DNA of 5,703 bases from NCBI GenBank assembly GCA_046597185.1, contig JBKJLF010000375.1, forward strand, positions 1 to 5,703. The letters run 5' to 3'. The notes beneath the pieces were generated by a model. The model did not search any database. It saw only the letters and a program-made list of their open reading frames with translations, and had not been told where the DNA came from. Positions 1 to 5,348 of the stretch are shown here, one piece after another. The position numbers and the translations under genes were made by a program. Source of the stretch: CAMBDR01 sp046597185 (GTDB lineage: Bacteria > Pseudomonadota > Gammaproteobacteria > Burkholderiales > Burkholderiaceae_D). How positions within the stretch are numbered: position 1 is the stretch's first letter; every line of letters starts with the position of its first letter.

Positions 1-415
1 TTTGTGCTTTGGCAGACCCCTGACTTTGCGCTTTGGCCGCATCTTGCTCGGCCCATTTTTGCTTCAAGGCCAAGGCACTGCATTTGCTCTCGGTGCTGGC
101 GCGTTGTTTTGCCTGGCTATTGGCCAACTTGCTGTCAAGTTGCGCCTGTTTTGCCTTGTCGGCCTCCAGTTTTGCCAAACGCTGTTTTTGCTGCGCAGCA
201 TTGTTTTTGGCGCGCGCCATTTCGGTGGCGCTCACGGGCGGCGGTTCGGCTAATTCTTTGCTGACGCTGCCCGGTGGGCAAGGTTTATCCTGATAGGCGG
301 TGTGGCCGTCTTTGTCGCATTGGAAAATGGCCCAAGCCGGATGGGGTAAGATCAGGGCGGCGGCCAATAGCGCCGCATTCAATCCGGCATGATGGTATTT
401 AGTTGCAGGTTTCAT
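1..415 (-). CDS. DUF4124 domain-containing secreted protein (3' end beyond window)
   Basis: The minus-strand frame stays open from the ATG at 415 to the left edge, giving 138 residues without a stop, so the C-terminus is missing. Residues 1-29 look like a Sec signal peptide: Lys2 and Lys6, a hydrophobic AALLAAALIL stretch, then cleavage after Ala-Trp-Ala29. The mature protein begins with a DUF4124-type motif (IFQCDKDGHTAYQDKPCPPG, residues 30-49) containing Cys33 and Cys46, which probably form a periplasmic disulfide. Residues 65-138 are rich in Ala, Lys and Gln, look helical or coiled-coil, and contain one more Cys at 112. The start overlaps the end of the upstream oxidoreductase gene by 17 bp and has no clear Shine-Dalgarno, so translation is probably coupled. 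In-frame ATGs at 424 and 421 are alternative starts (an in-frame TAA lies just upstream of them); 415 was chosen arbitrarily among the three. The molecular role of DUF4124 proteins is unknown. The family call is good; the function is not known. Confidence 0.85.
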   Translation of the reverse strand, partial: MKPATKYHHAGLNAALLAAALILPHPAWAIFQCDKDGHTAYQDKPCPPGSVSKELAEPPPVSATEMARAKNNAAQQKQRLAKLEADKAKQAQLDSKLANSQAKQRASTESKCSALALKQKWAEQDAAKAQSQGSAKAQ

Positions 416-1862
416 GTTCATCATCGAAAGTTAAGATTTTACCGGGGTTCATTAAATTATGGGGATCAAACGCATGCTTGATTTGGCGCATCAGTTTTAA
501 TTCCAAAGGCGATTTATAACGCCGTAAAGCCGCCAATTTTAACGCACCGATGCCATGTTCCGCCGAAATCGAACCATGATATTGGTGTACGCTATCATGC
601 ACCAATTGATTCACCTCGGGCTGGTGCTGTAAAAACGTCTCGGCATCCACACCGATGGGGGCAGCCAGATTGAAATGCAAATTACCATCGCCAATATGGC
701 CAAAACACACCAGACGGCTGCCCGGAAAAGCCTGTTGCAAGCGGGCAGCGGTGTGGCTAATAAAATCGCCCATTGCGGAAATGGGTAAGGAAATATCGTG
801 CTTGATATTTTTACCGTCCTGCACTTGCGCCAGCGGAATATGCTCGCGCATCTGCCACAGCCTGCGCGATTGCGCCAGCGAACTGGCGACCACCGCATCG
901 CTGATCAAATCTTGCGCCAGCGCCGCTTGAATCAGCTTTTCCAGCAAGGTTTGCGCGTGAGCCTGGCTTTCGTGGTCAGACAGTTCAAGCAACACATATT
1001 GCGCATGGCGGTTGGCAAAGGGCGAACCCAGCGCCGGAAAATGGTATGCCACCAATTGCATACACAGTTCGGACATCAATTCAAACCCGGTCAGGCTGGC
1101 CCCACAAGCGGCTTGCGCCAGATTCAGTAAATGCAAGGCATTCTCAACATCGGGCAGTGCCACCAGCGCCGTGAGCTGGCTAACCGGTTGCGGAAATAAT
1201 TTTAATACCGCCGCCGTGATAATGCCCAGCGTGCCTTCCGCGCCAATATATAGGTCGCGCAAATCATAGCCGGTATTATCTTTGCGTAAAGCACGCAAAC
1301 CATCCCAAATTTCACCGTCCGGCGTGACCACTTCCAAGCCCAAACATAAGTCGCGCATATTGCCATAGCGTAGTACCGCCGTGCCGCCCGCATTGCTGGA
1401 GAGATTGCCGCCAATACTGCAACTGCCTTCGGAACCGAGCGAGAGCGGGAACAAGCGCTGCACCTGCTGCGCCGCTTGCTGCACATGGGCCAGCAAACAA
1501 CCGGCTTCCACGGTCATGGTTTGGTTGATGGGGTCGATCTGGCGAATTTGCTGCATCCGTAGCAGCGATAAAACCAGTGCCCGCCCACTGGTATCGGGCA
1601 CGCCGCCCAGCACCAGGCCGGTATTGCCTCCCTGCGGCACCATCGGTATGGCAAACTGTTGACACAGGCGCACCAGCGCGGCCACTTGCGCAGTGTTGGC
1701 CGGGCGTGCTACGGCGCAGGCGCGCCCGCTATGGCGGCGGCGCTGATCCGTCAGAAAATCAGCCATCTGGCTGGCGGTATCCGGTGCGGCGTCATTTGCG
1801 CAGAGCAAATAATCCGCACCCACAATCGCACGGCAAGCGTTTAAAAAATCAGGCTGGCTCAT
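399..1862 (-). CDS. FAD-binding oxidoreductase, D-2-hydroxyacid (D-2-hydroxyglutarate/D-lactate/glycolate) dehydrogenase type
   Basis: This is a complete 487-residue protein of the VAO/PCMH flavoprotein family (FAD_binding_4 plus FAD-oxidase_C), close to the usual length. The N-terminal FAD domain shows VPQGGNTGL (75-83), GSEGSCSIGGNLSSNAGG (143-160) and GAEGTLGI (207-214). The C-terminal substrate domain shows WQMRE (336-340), KHDISLP (354-360), GHIGDGNLHFN (388-398) and AEHGIG (434-439). By family analogy with human D-2-hydroxyglutarate dehydrogenase, His389, His396 and Glu435 should bind the metal, and Arg339, Lys354 and Asn398 should contact substrate. The Thr of the human site is Pro343 here. 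Such enzymes oxidise a D-2-hydroxyacid to the 2-oxoacid and pass electrons to an acceptor such as a quinone, ETF or a cytochrome. No signal peptide is visible, so it is probably cytoplasmic or peripheral. The ATG at 1862 is preceded by GGA at about 7 nt and overlaps the DUF2069 gene by 14 bp. The exact substrate cannot be decided from sequence. Confidence 0.93.
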   Translation of the reverse strand: MSQPDFLNACRAIVGADYLLCANDAAPDTASQMADFLTDQRRRHSGRACAVARPANTAQVAALVRLCQQFAIPMVPQGGNTGLVLGGVPDTSGRALVLSLLRMQQIRQIDPINQTMTVEAGCLLAHVQQAAQQVQRLFPLSLGSEGSCSIGGNLSSNAGGTAVLRYGNMRDLCLGLEVVTPDGEIWDGLRALRKDNTGYDLRDLYIGAEGTLGIITAAVLKLFPQPVSQLTALVALPDVENALHLLNLAQAACGASLTGFELMSELCMQLVAYHFPALGSPFANRHAQYVLLELSDHESQAHAQTLLEKLIQAALAQDLISDAVVASSLAQSRRLWQMREHIPLAQVQDGKNIKHDISLPISAMGDFISHTAARLQQAFPGSRLVCFGHIGDGNLHFNLAAPIGVDAETFLQHQPEVNQLVHDSVHQYHGSISAEHGIGALKLAALRRYKSPLELKLMRQIKHAFDPHNLMNPGKILTFDDEHETCN

Positions 1863-2292
1863 CTTGATTCCGGGTAGCCTGCTCAGCCGCCAACTCAGCC
1901 GCCAACTCAGCCGCCAATTTCGCCGCCTTTTTATAGGGCTGGATATACAGAATCGCGCACAGGAAAAAACTCAGCGCCGCCAGGGCTTCGCACCAACCCA
2001 GCCAGGATGAAAGTCGATCCCGGTCGCTAAAGCCACGCACCACGCCCTCGGTAAAGTAGAGCCAAATCAAAATCGACGAAAATTGCAGCCGATACAAATT
2101 GCGCTGCCACACCGCCATCAGCGGTAAGATCAAGGGCAGGGCTTTGATGGCGAGCCAGGTGCCGCCGGGGCGCAGCGGTGCCAGCCAGGTTTCCCATAAA
2201 AAGCACACCAGCATCAAGGCGCTGATGCTGATCAACATCCCCAGCCAGGTAGCTTGCGCATCCTGATTCGGTGAACTGGTCGGCGCAATCAT
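1849..2292 (-). CDS. DUF2069 domain-containing integral membrane protein
   Basis: This is a 147-residue protein with four likely membrane segments at about residues 15-33, 46-62, 71-86 and 96-117. The order of motifs (LWETWLAPLRPGGTWLA at 32-48, KALPLILPL at 50-58, IWLYFTEGVVR at 76-86) matches the DUF2069 family of small inner-membrane proteins, whose function is unknown. After the last segment a basic YKKAAK stretch leads into a hydrophilic tail with LAAE repeated three times (126-137), encoded by a perfect 12-bp tandem repeat. The start ATG shares ATGA with the stop codon of wrbA (4-bp overlap) and follows a G-rich run, so its translation is probably coupled to wrbA. Its 3' end overlaps the next gene by 14 bp. 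Its place between two flavoenzymes suggests shared expression but does not establish a redox role. Confidence 0.87.
   Translation of the reverse strand: MIAPTSSPNQDAQATWLGMLISISALMLVCFLWETWLAPLRPGGTWLAIKALPLILPLMAVWQRNLYRLQFSSILIWLYFTEGVVRGFSDRDRLSSWLGWCEALAALSFFLCAILYIQPYKKAAKLAAELAAELAAEQATRNQDEPA
1882..1917 (-). repeat. Perfect 12-bp tandem repeat, three copies, inside the DUF2069 gene
   Basis: CTCAGCCGCCAA occurs three times head to tail on the plus strand. On the coding strand each copy is TTG GCG GCT GAG, giving Leu-Ala-Ala-Glu. The copies are identical even at third codon positions, which points to recent duplication or homogenisation by slippage. Because 12 is a multiple of 3, copy-number change would alter tail length by four residues without a frameshift. 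Confidence 0.95.
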
Positions 2293-2903
2293 GGCGCGCC
2301 CCCGTTCAAGCGCACGGCAGTTTGCGCCAGCCGTTTGCCCAGCGCTTGCGCCAGCCGTTTTTCTTCCGGCGTAATCGGGCGGCGGCCATCGCTGCCAGCC
2401 CAGTGACTGGCCCCGTAAGGCGTACCGCCGCTGGCGGTCAACATCAAATCGGCTTCGCTATACGGCAAACCCATGATCAACATGCCGTGGTGCAAAAGCG
2501 GCAACATCATCGATAACAAAGTACTTTCCTGGCCGCCATGCAAACTACCGGTTGAGGTGAACACGCACGCCGGTTTGCCGGAGAGGCTGCCGGACAGCCA
2601 TTCAGCGCTGGTGCCATCCAAAAAATACTTGACGGGTGCTGCCATATTGCCAAACCGGGTGGGCGAACCCAGCGCCAGGGCCGCGCATTCGCGCAAGTCG
2701 GCCAGTTCAACATAGGGCGAACCCTGATCGGGAATCGCCGCTTCGGTCGCTTCGGTAACGGTCGATACCGCCGGCACGGTGCGCAAGCGCGCATCGCAAC
2801 CGGGTACGCTTTCAATGCCTGCTGCAATCAATTGTGCCAGTTGGCCAGTTGCCCCGTGGCGCGAGTAATACAGCACTAAAATGGTGAGATTATTTGGTTT
2901 CAT
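2289..2903 (-). CDS. wrbA: NAD(P)H:quinone oxidoreductase, WrbA family flavoprotein
   Basis: This is a complete 204-residue protein, close to the roughly 200 residues usual for WrbA. Flavodoxin-fold FMN motifs appear in order: the phosphate loop YYSRHGATG (12-20), GSPTRFGNM (79-87), TSTGSLHGGQEST (116-128), LLHHGMLIMGLPY (136-148) and GGTPYGASHWAG (159-170). WrbA enzymes are cytoplasmic FMN-binding oligomers that carry out two-electron reduction of quinones using NAD(P)H, avoiding semiquinone radicals under oxidative stress. The ATG at 2903 is the only start in this frame: reading upstream, no ATG, GTG or TTG occurs before an in-frame TAG near 2960. No Shine-Dalgarno is visible, and a TATAAT sits only 7 nt upstream, suggesting a leaderless message. 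It is the first gene of the overlapping four-gene run and diverges from the YihY gene. The family assignment is firm; physiological substrate and regulation are inferred. Confidence 0.94.
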   Translation of the reverse strand: MKPNNLTILVLYYSRHGATGQLAQLIAAGIESVPGCDARLRTVPAVSTVTEATEAAIPDQGSPYVELADLRECAALALGSPTRFGNMAAPVKYFLDGTSAEWLSGSLSGKPACVFTSTGSLHGGQESTLLSMMLPLLHHGMLIMGLPYSEADLMLTASGGTPYGASHWAGSDGRRPITPEEKRLAQALGKRLAQTAVRLNGGAP

Positions 2904-2910
2904 AGGCGGT

Positions 2911-2916
2911 ATTATA
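2911..2916 (-). promoter_or_regulatory. Probable -10 element of the wrbA promoter
   Basis: The minus strand reads TATAAT, a perfect sigma70-type -10 hexamer, ending 7 nt before the wrbA ATG. This would put the transcription start at or within a base or two of the start codon. No good -35 hexamer is seen at 15-18 bp spacing (candidates around 2932-2940 read like CAGCGT or ACAGCG), and there is no TGn extension, so the promoter may be weak or need an activator. Confidence 0.55.
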
Positions 2917-2942
2917 GCGTTATTGCCTGCTGACGCTGTAAT
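2911..2942. promoter_or_regulatory. Operator-like inverted repeat in the wrbA/YihY divergent region
   Basis: ATTATAGCGT (2911-2920) and ACGCTGTAAT (2933-2942) are inverted repeats matching at 9 of 10 positions (the mismatch is a T-G pair), with a 12-nt spacer. Arm centres are 22 bp apart, about two helical turns, as expected for a dimeric regulator. The left arm contains the TATAAT of wrbA, and the right arm covers the expected -35 region; on the plus strand the right arm includes TGTAAT, a weaker -10 match. No specific regulator family is identified. Confidence 0.4.
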
Positions 2943-3004
2943 TTCGCCGCGAATGCGCTACTATGCGTATGCTTTGTTTCATTGTGCCAGTTTGAAAGAA
3001 AAAA

Positions 3005-4330
3005 ATGTTATCCCATCTCAAGTTATTGCGCGGCATGACCTGGAAAGAAGTGCTCGATCTGGGCAAATTTGCCTGGCGTCGCCTCACCGAAGAACAATTG
3101 GATCAAGTGGCGGGTAGCTTGACCTATACCAGCGTCCTGGCGCTGGTGCCGATTTTGACGATTGCCTTTGCCATTTTTACCTCCTTCCCCATTTTCGGCG
3201 AGCTGCGCGCCTCGCTGGAAGCGTATTTTATTCAAAGCCTGATGCCCAAGGCGCTGTCCAATACCATCATGGGCTACGTTACCAGTTTTGCCACCCGCGC
3301 CACCGGGCTGTCTTCGATTGGCGCGGTAATTTTGCTGTTGACCTCGCTGGCAATGATGAATATGATCGATTCTGCCTTTAACCGCATCTGGCACGTGAAA
3401 ACCACCCGCCCCTGGGTGCAACGGATTGTGATTTATTGGGCCATTATTACTTTAGGCCCTTTGCTGATTGGTTTTTCGTTGACCGTGACTTCCAAATTGT
3501 ACGTGGTCACCGCCGGGGTGTTGGGTAAAACCAGTATCTTCAGCTCGATTTTGTATACTTTCGTTTCGGTCGTGTTAAGTTCGGTAGCCTTTACTTTGCT
3601 GTATGTGGTGGTGCCCAATCGTCCCATCGATTGGGCCGATGCGGCCTGGGGTGGGGTATTGGCGGGTCTGGCGTTTGAATTATCCAAGCGCATGTTTGCG
3701 GGCTTTATTGTCAGCGTACCCAACTATGCCATTATTTATGGTGCGCTGGCGGCCATTCCCTTGTTTTTGGTGTGGTTGTATCTGTTTTGGTTTATTACCC
3801 TGATCGGGGCGATTCTGGTGGCGTCTTTACCTGTGGTCCGTTTTGAGCGCTGGCGTCATGTGCCCGCACCCGGCGAAGCCTTTGTCGATGCCATTGCCTT
3901 GCTGAAGGTGCTGTACGAAGCGCGCGAGCATGTCGGTGTTGCCACCGTGACGGCGGATGAGATGCGTACCGAGACGGGTCTCGGCTTTGATGAAATGGCG
4001 CGATTATTGGCGCGCATGCAACAGCAACAATGGGTAGGCCGGGTCAAGTTGGAAACCGCACAGCGCAGCGGCTGGGGCATGCGCACGGTTGGCGAGGGCA
4101 GCTATTGGGCCTTGCTGATCAACCCGGCGCAATTAACCCTGGCCGATGTGTATCGCCTGTTTGTGTTTGATGTAACTGGCGTGCATGCAGGGCAAATTGC
4201 CTTGATCAAGCAAGTGGAAGCGGCCATCGAACATGGTTTGGAGCAGCCGCTGAGCCAGTTTTTAAGTGAGCATCGATCCAGTGAATGGCGACATCAGACC
4301 AAATCCAGCCCTGAACCCAAGCTGAGTTAA
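3005..4330 (+). CDS. YihY/BrkB family inner-membrane protein with C-terminal cytoplasmic domain
   Basis: This is a complete 441-residue protein, much longer than E. coli YihY (about 290). The N-terminal part carries family motifs: QVAGSLTYTSVLALVPILTI (34-53), then LLTSLAMMNMIDSAFNRIW (111-129), VVVPNRPIDW (201-210) and YAIIYGALAAIPLFLVWLYL (241-260). About six membrane segments lie near 40-60, 101-119, 141-163, 177-203, 213-230 and 241-266. The region from about residue 267 is soluble; residues 285-345 (YEAREHVGVATVTADEMRTETGLG onward in outline, with DEMARLLARMQ) resemble a winged-helix module, a resemblance judged by eye. The family was once labelled ribonuclease BN, which is considered wrong for E. 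coli; its true function is unclear, with transport or envelope roles suggested. The ATG at 3005 follows an A-rich GAAAG stretch as a weak ribosome site; Met11 is an alternative start. The gene is monocistronic here, divergent from wrbA and convergent with kdoO. Confidence 0.92.
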   Translation: MLSHLKLLRGMTWKEVLDLGKFAWRRLTEEQLDQVAGSLTYTSVLALVPILTIAFAIFTSFPIFGELRASLEAYFIQSLMPKALSNTIMGYVTSFATRATGLSSIGAVILLLTSLAMMNMIDSAFNRIWHVKTTRPWVQRIVIYWAIITLGPLLIGFSLTVTSKLYVVTAGVLGKTSIFSSILYTFVSVVLSSVAFTLLYVVVPNRPIDWADAAWGGVLAGLAFELSKRMFAGFIVSVPNYAIIYGALAAIPLFLVWLYLFWFITLIGAILVASLPVVRFERWRHVPAPGEAFVDAIALLKVLYEAREHVGVATVTADEMRTETGLGFDEMARLLARMQQQQWVGRVKLETAQRSGWGMRTVGEGSYWALLINPAQLTLADVYRLFVFDVTGVHAGQIALIKQVEAAIEHGLEQPLSQFLSEHRSSEWRHQTKSSPEPKLS

Positions 4331-4361
4331 GCCCAGGTCTGATCCAGGTCAAACCCAAGTC

Positions 4362-4392
4362 AAGCCCAGGATTAATTTAAATCAGGGCTTTT
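4362..4392 (+). terminator. Probable intrinsic terminator of the YihY gene
   Basis: AAGCCC (4362-4367) and GGGCTT (4385-4390) form a 6-bp stem, with partial extra pairing inside an A/T-rich 17-nt loop, followed by T to give TTTT (4389-4392). It lies 31 bp past the YihY stop and just touches the kdoO stop codon at 4391-4393. The stem could form in both directions, but only the plus strand has the T run, which is short. Efficiency is uncertain. Confidence 0.45.
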
Positions 4393-5266
4393 AAACCAGG
4401 GCTTGCCCGGTCATGCGCTCCAGCGTGCGCAGTGGTGAGCGCTCCGGCCGACTCATGGCCGCGACCGGTAAATAAAAAGTTTGCTCCAGCAAATATTGCC
4501 CACCCATCGCCGCATGCGAAACCTGATCGGTGTACACCACCCAAGTGCTGCCCGGCGGAAAATTAAAGTCCATTTGCCCGGCTTGTTTTTGATAATCCAA
4601 ATCCGCTTTCATGCGGTCATGCAATTGCAACATATAGTGGTCGTATGCACTGCGCCGACTTTTGGTGACGTGTAACCAGTGTAGCAACTGGCTACTGCCC
4701 CAAATTGGTTTGGCAATCGCGGGTAAATAACGCTGCGCCACGTTTTCAAAGCTGTCACCCAAACGCCAGGCGCGCGGCTGGCCATTGGGGTTGATATTGG
4801 AAAACACGCGCAAAATGCGGCGCTCGCGCACGGGTGAAGACGGGAAACTATCCACATGCAAGCGGGTATCATCTTTACGCCAGGAGCTGGGCCGCCCCTT
4901 GATTTCGACCGGGCGGTAACTGGTACGGGCCTGTATCAGGTTTTCCTGGTAAGCGGGTAGTAAATGCTGCAGCAGTTGTTTGCTATCCAGCGCAAAGCGT
5001 TTGATCATGGCTTTTAACTGTTCAGCGCCCATGCCTTCGAGCCGGGTGCCGCGCAAGCGGTCGTTGTTGATATCAAAATTCACGTTCTTGCTGGCATCCA
5101 CGGTGTCGGGCGACAGGAAGGCGGTTTCATGGTCTTGTAAACCGAAGCGCAATTGCGGTAAAAATATCACCCCGCCTTGCTCCAGCGTGTCAAGCGCTTG
5201 CTGTTGTTGGGCACGGGTATAACTGTCTTGCCAGGTGTTGTTGGGTAAAGTGATAACAGGTGTCAT
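4391..5266 (-). CDS. kdoO: Kdo hydroxylase (Fe(II)/2-oxoglutarate-dependent dioxygenase acting on LPS Kdo)
   Basis: This is a complete 291-residue protein that fits the Kdo_hydroxy family. Characterised members from Burkholderia ambifaria and Yersinia pestis hydroxylate C3 of the outer Kdo of LPS, producing Ko, using O2, Fe(II) and 2-oxoglutarate. The signature block GRPSSWRKDDTRLHVDSFPS (124-143) contains the HxD iron ligands His137 and Asp139; His251 in QVSHAAMGGQ (248-257) is the likely distal iron ligand. ILRVFSNINPNGQPRAWRLG (151-170) is also typical of the family. There is no signal peptide or membrane helix, consistent with action at the cytoplasmic face on Kdo-lipid A precursors. The ATG at 5266 is supported by a GAGGAA ribosome site. 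It lies 73 bp downstream of a decarboxylase gene on the same strand, with no visible terminator between, so co-transcription is likely. It is convergent with the YihY gene. Substrate specificity is inferred from family. Confidence 0.92.
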   Translation of the reverse strand: MTPVITLPNNTWQDSYTRAQQQQALDTLEQGGVIFLPQLRFGLQDHETAFLSPDTVDASKNVNFDINNDRLRGTRLEGMGAEQLKAMIKRFALDSKQLLQHLLPAYQENLIQARTSYRPVEIKGRPSSWRKDDTRLHVDSFPSSPVRERRILRVFSNINPNGQPRAWRLGDSFENVAQRYLPAIAKPIWGSSQLLHWLHVTKSRRSAYDHYMLQLHDRMKADLDYQKQAGQMDFNFPPGSTWVVYTDQVSHAAMGGQYLLEQTFYLPVAAMSRPERSPLRTLERMTGQALV

Positions 5267-5274
5267 CGGTGCGG

Positions 5275-5280
5275 TTCCTC
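5275..5280 (-). promoter_or_regulatory. Shine-Dalgarno of kdoO
   Basis: The minus strand reads GAGGAA, 8 nt before the ATG at 5266. It is the clearest ribosome binding site in the window and supports this start for kdoO. Confidence 0.8.
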
Positions 5281-5283
5281 AAA

Positions 5284-5348
5284 TCAGATGCGTTAAAGCA
5301 GCGGCGTTAAAATCAAATGCGTTAGATGCGTTAAATGCGTTAAATGCG
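5284..5348. repeat. 9-bp tandem repeat array across the decarboxylase stop codon
   Basis: Four head-to-tail 9-bp units lie at 5313-5348 on the plus strand: TCAAATGCG, TTAGATGCG, TTAAATGCG, TTAAATGCG. A further separated copy, TCAGATGCG, is at 5284-5292, with degenerate related sequence between. On the coding (minus) strand each contiguous unit reads CGC ATT/ATC TAA/TGA, that is Arg-Ile-stop, in frame with the decarboxylase. The array fills most of the 73-bp gap to kdoO. No promoter is evident in the gap. Confidence 0.9.

Noticed and set aside
2..293. Three overlapping plus-strand open frames at the left edge
   Set aside because: They are antisense to the DUF4124 gene, whose signal peptide and cysteine motif are convincing. 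Their Cys- and Phe-rich products are typical of reverse frames of Ala/Lys/Gln-rich coding sequence.
2959..2973. Possible -10 elements for the YihY gene (TACTAT at 2959, TATGCT at 2968)
   Set aside because: Each matches the consensus at only four positions, with no -35 hexamer at suitable spacing. Several weak candidates compete, so none is annotated.
3023..3421. Minus-strand open frame of 132 codons inside the YihY gene
   Set aside because: Its Gly/Gln/His/Asn-rich product looks like an antisense translation of membrane-segment codons, and the plus-strand YihY motifs are clear.
4391..4392. Use of the 4362-4390 stem as a terminator for kdoO on the minus strand
   Set aside because: The stem could form, but on the minus strand it is followed by GACTTGGG, not a T run, so only plus-strand termination is supported.
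5284..5348. Possible CRISPR-like or iteron array
   Set aside because: Units are only 9 bp and adjacent without unique spacers, and no cas or replication gene is present. Slippage of the gene end explains the pattern.
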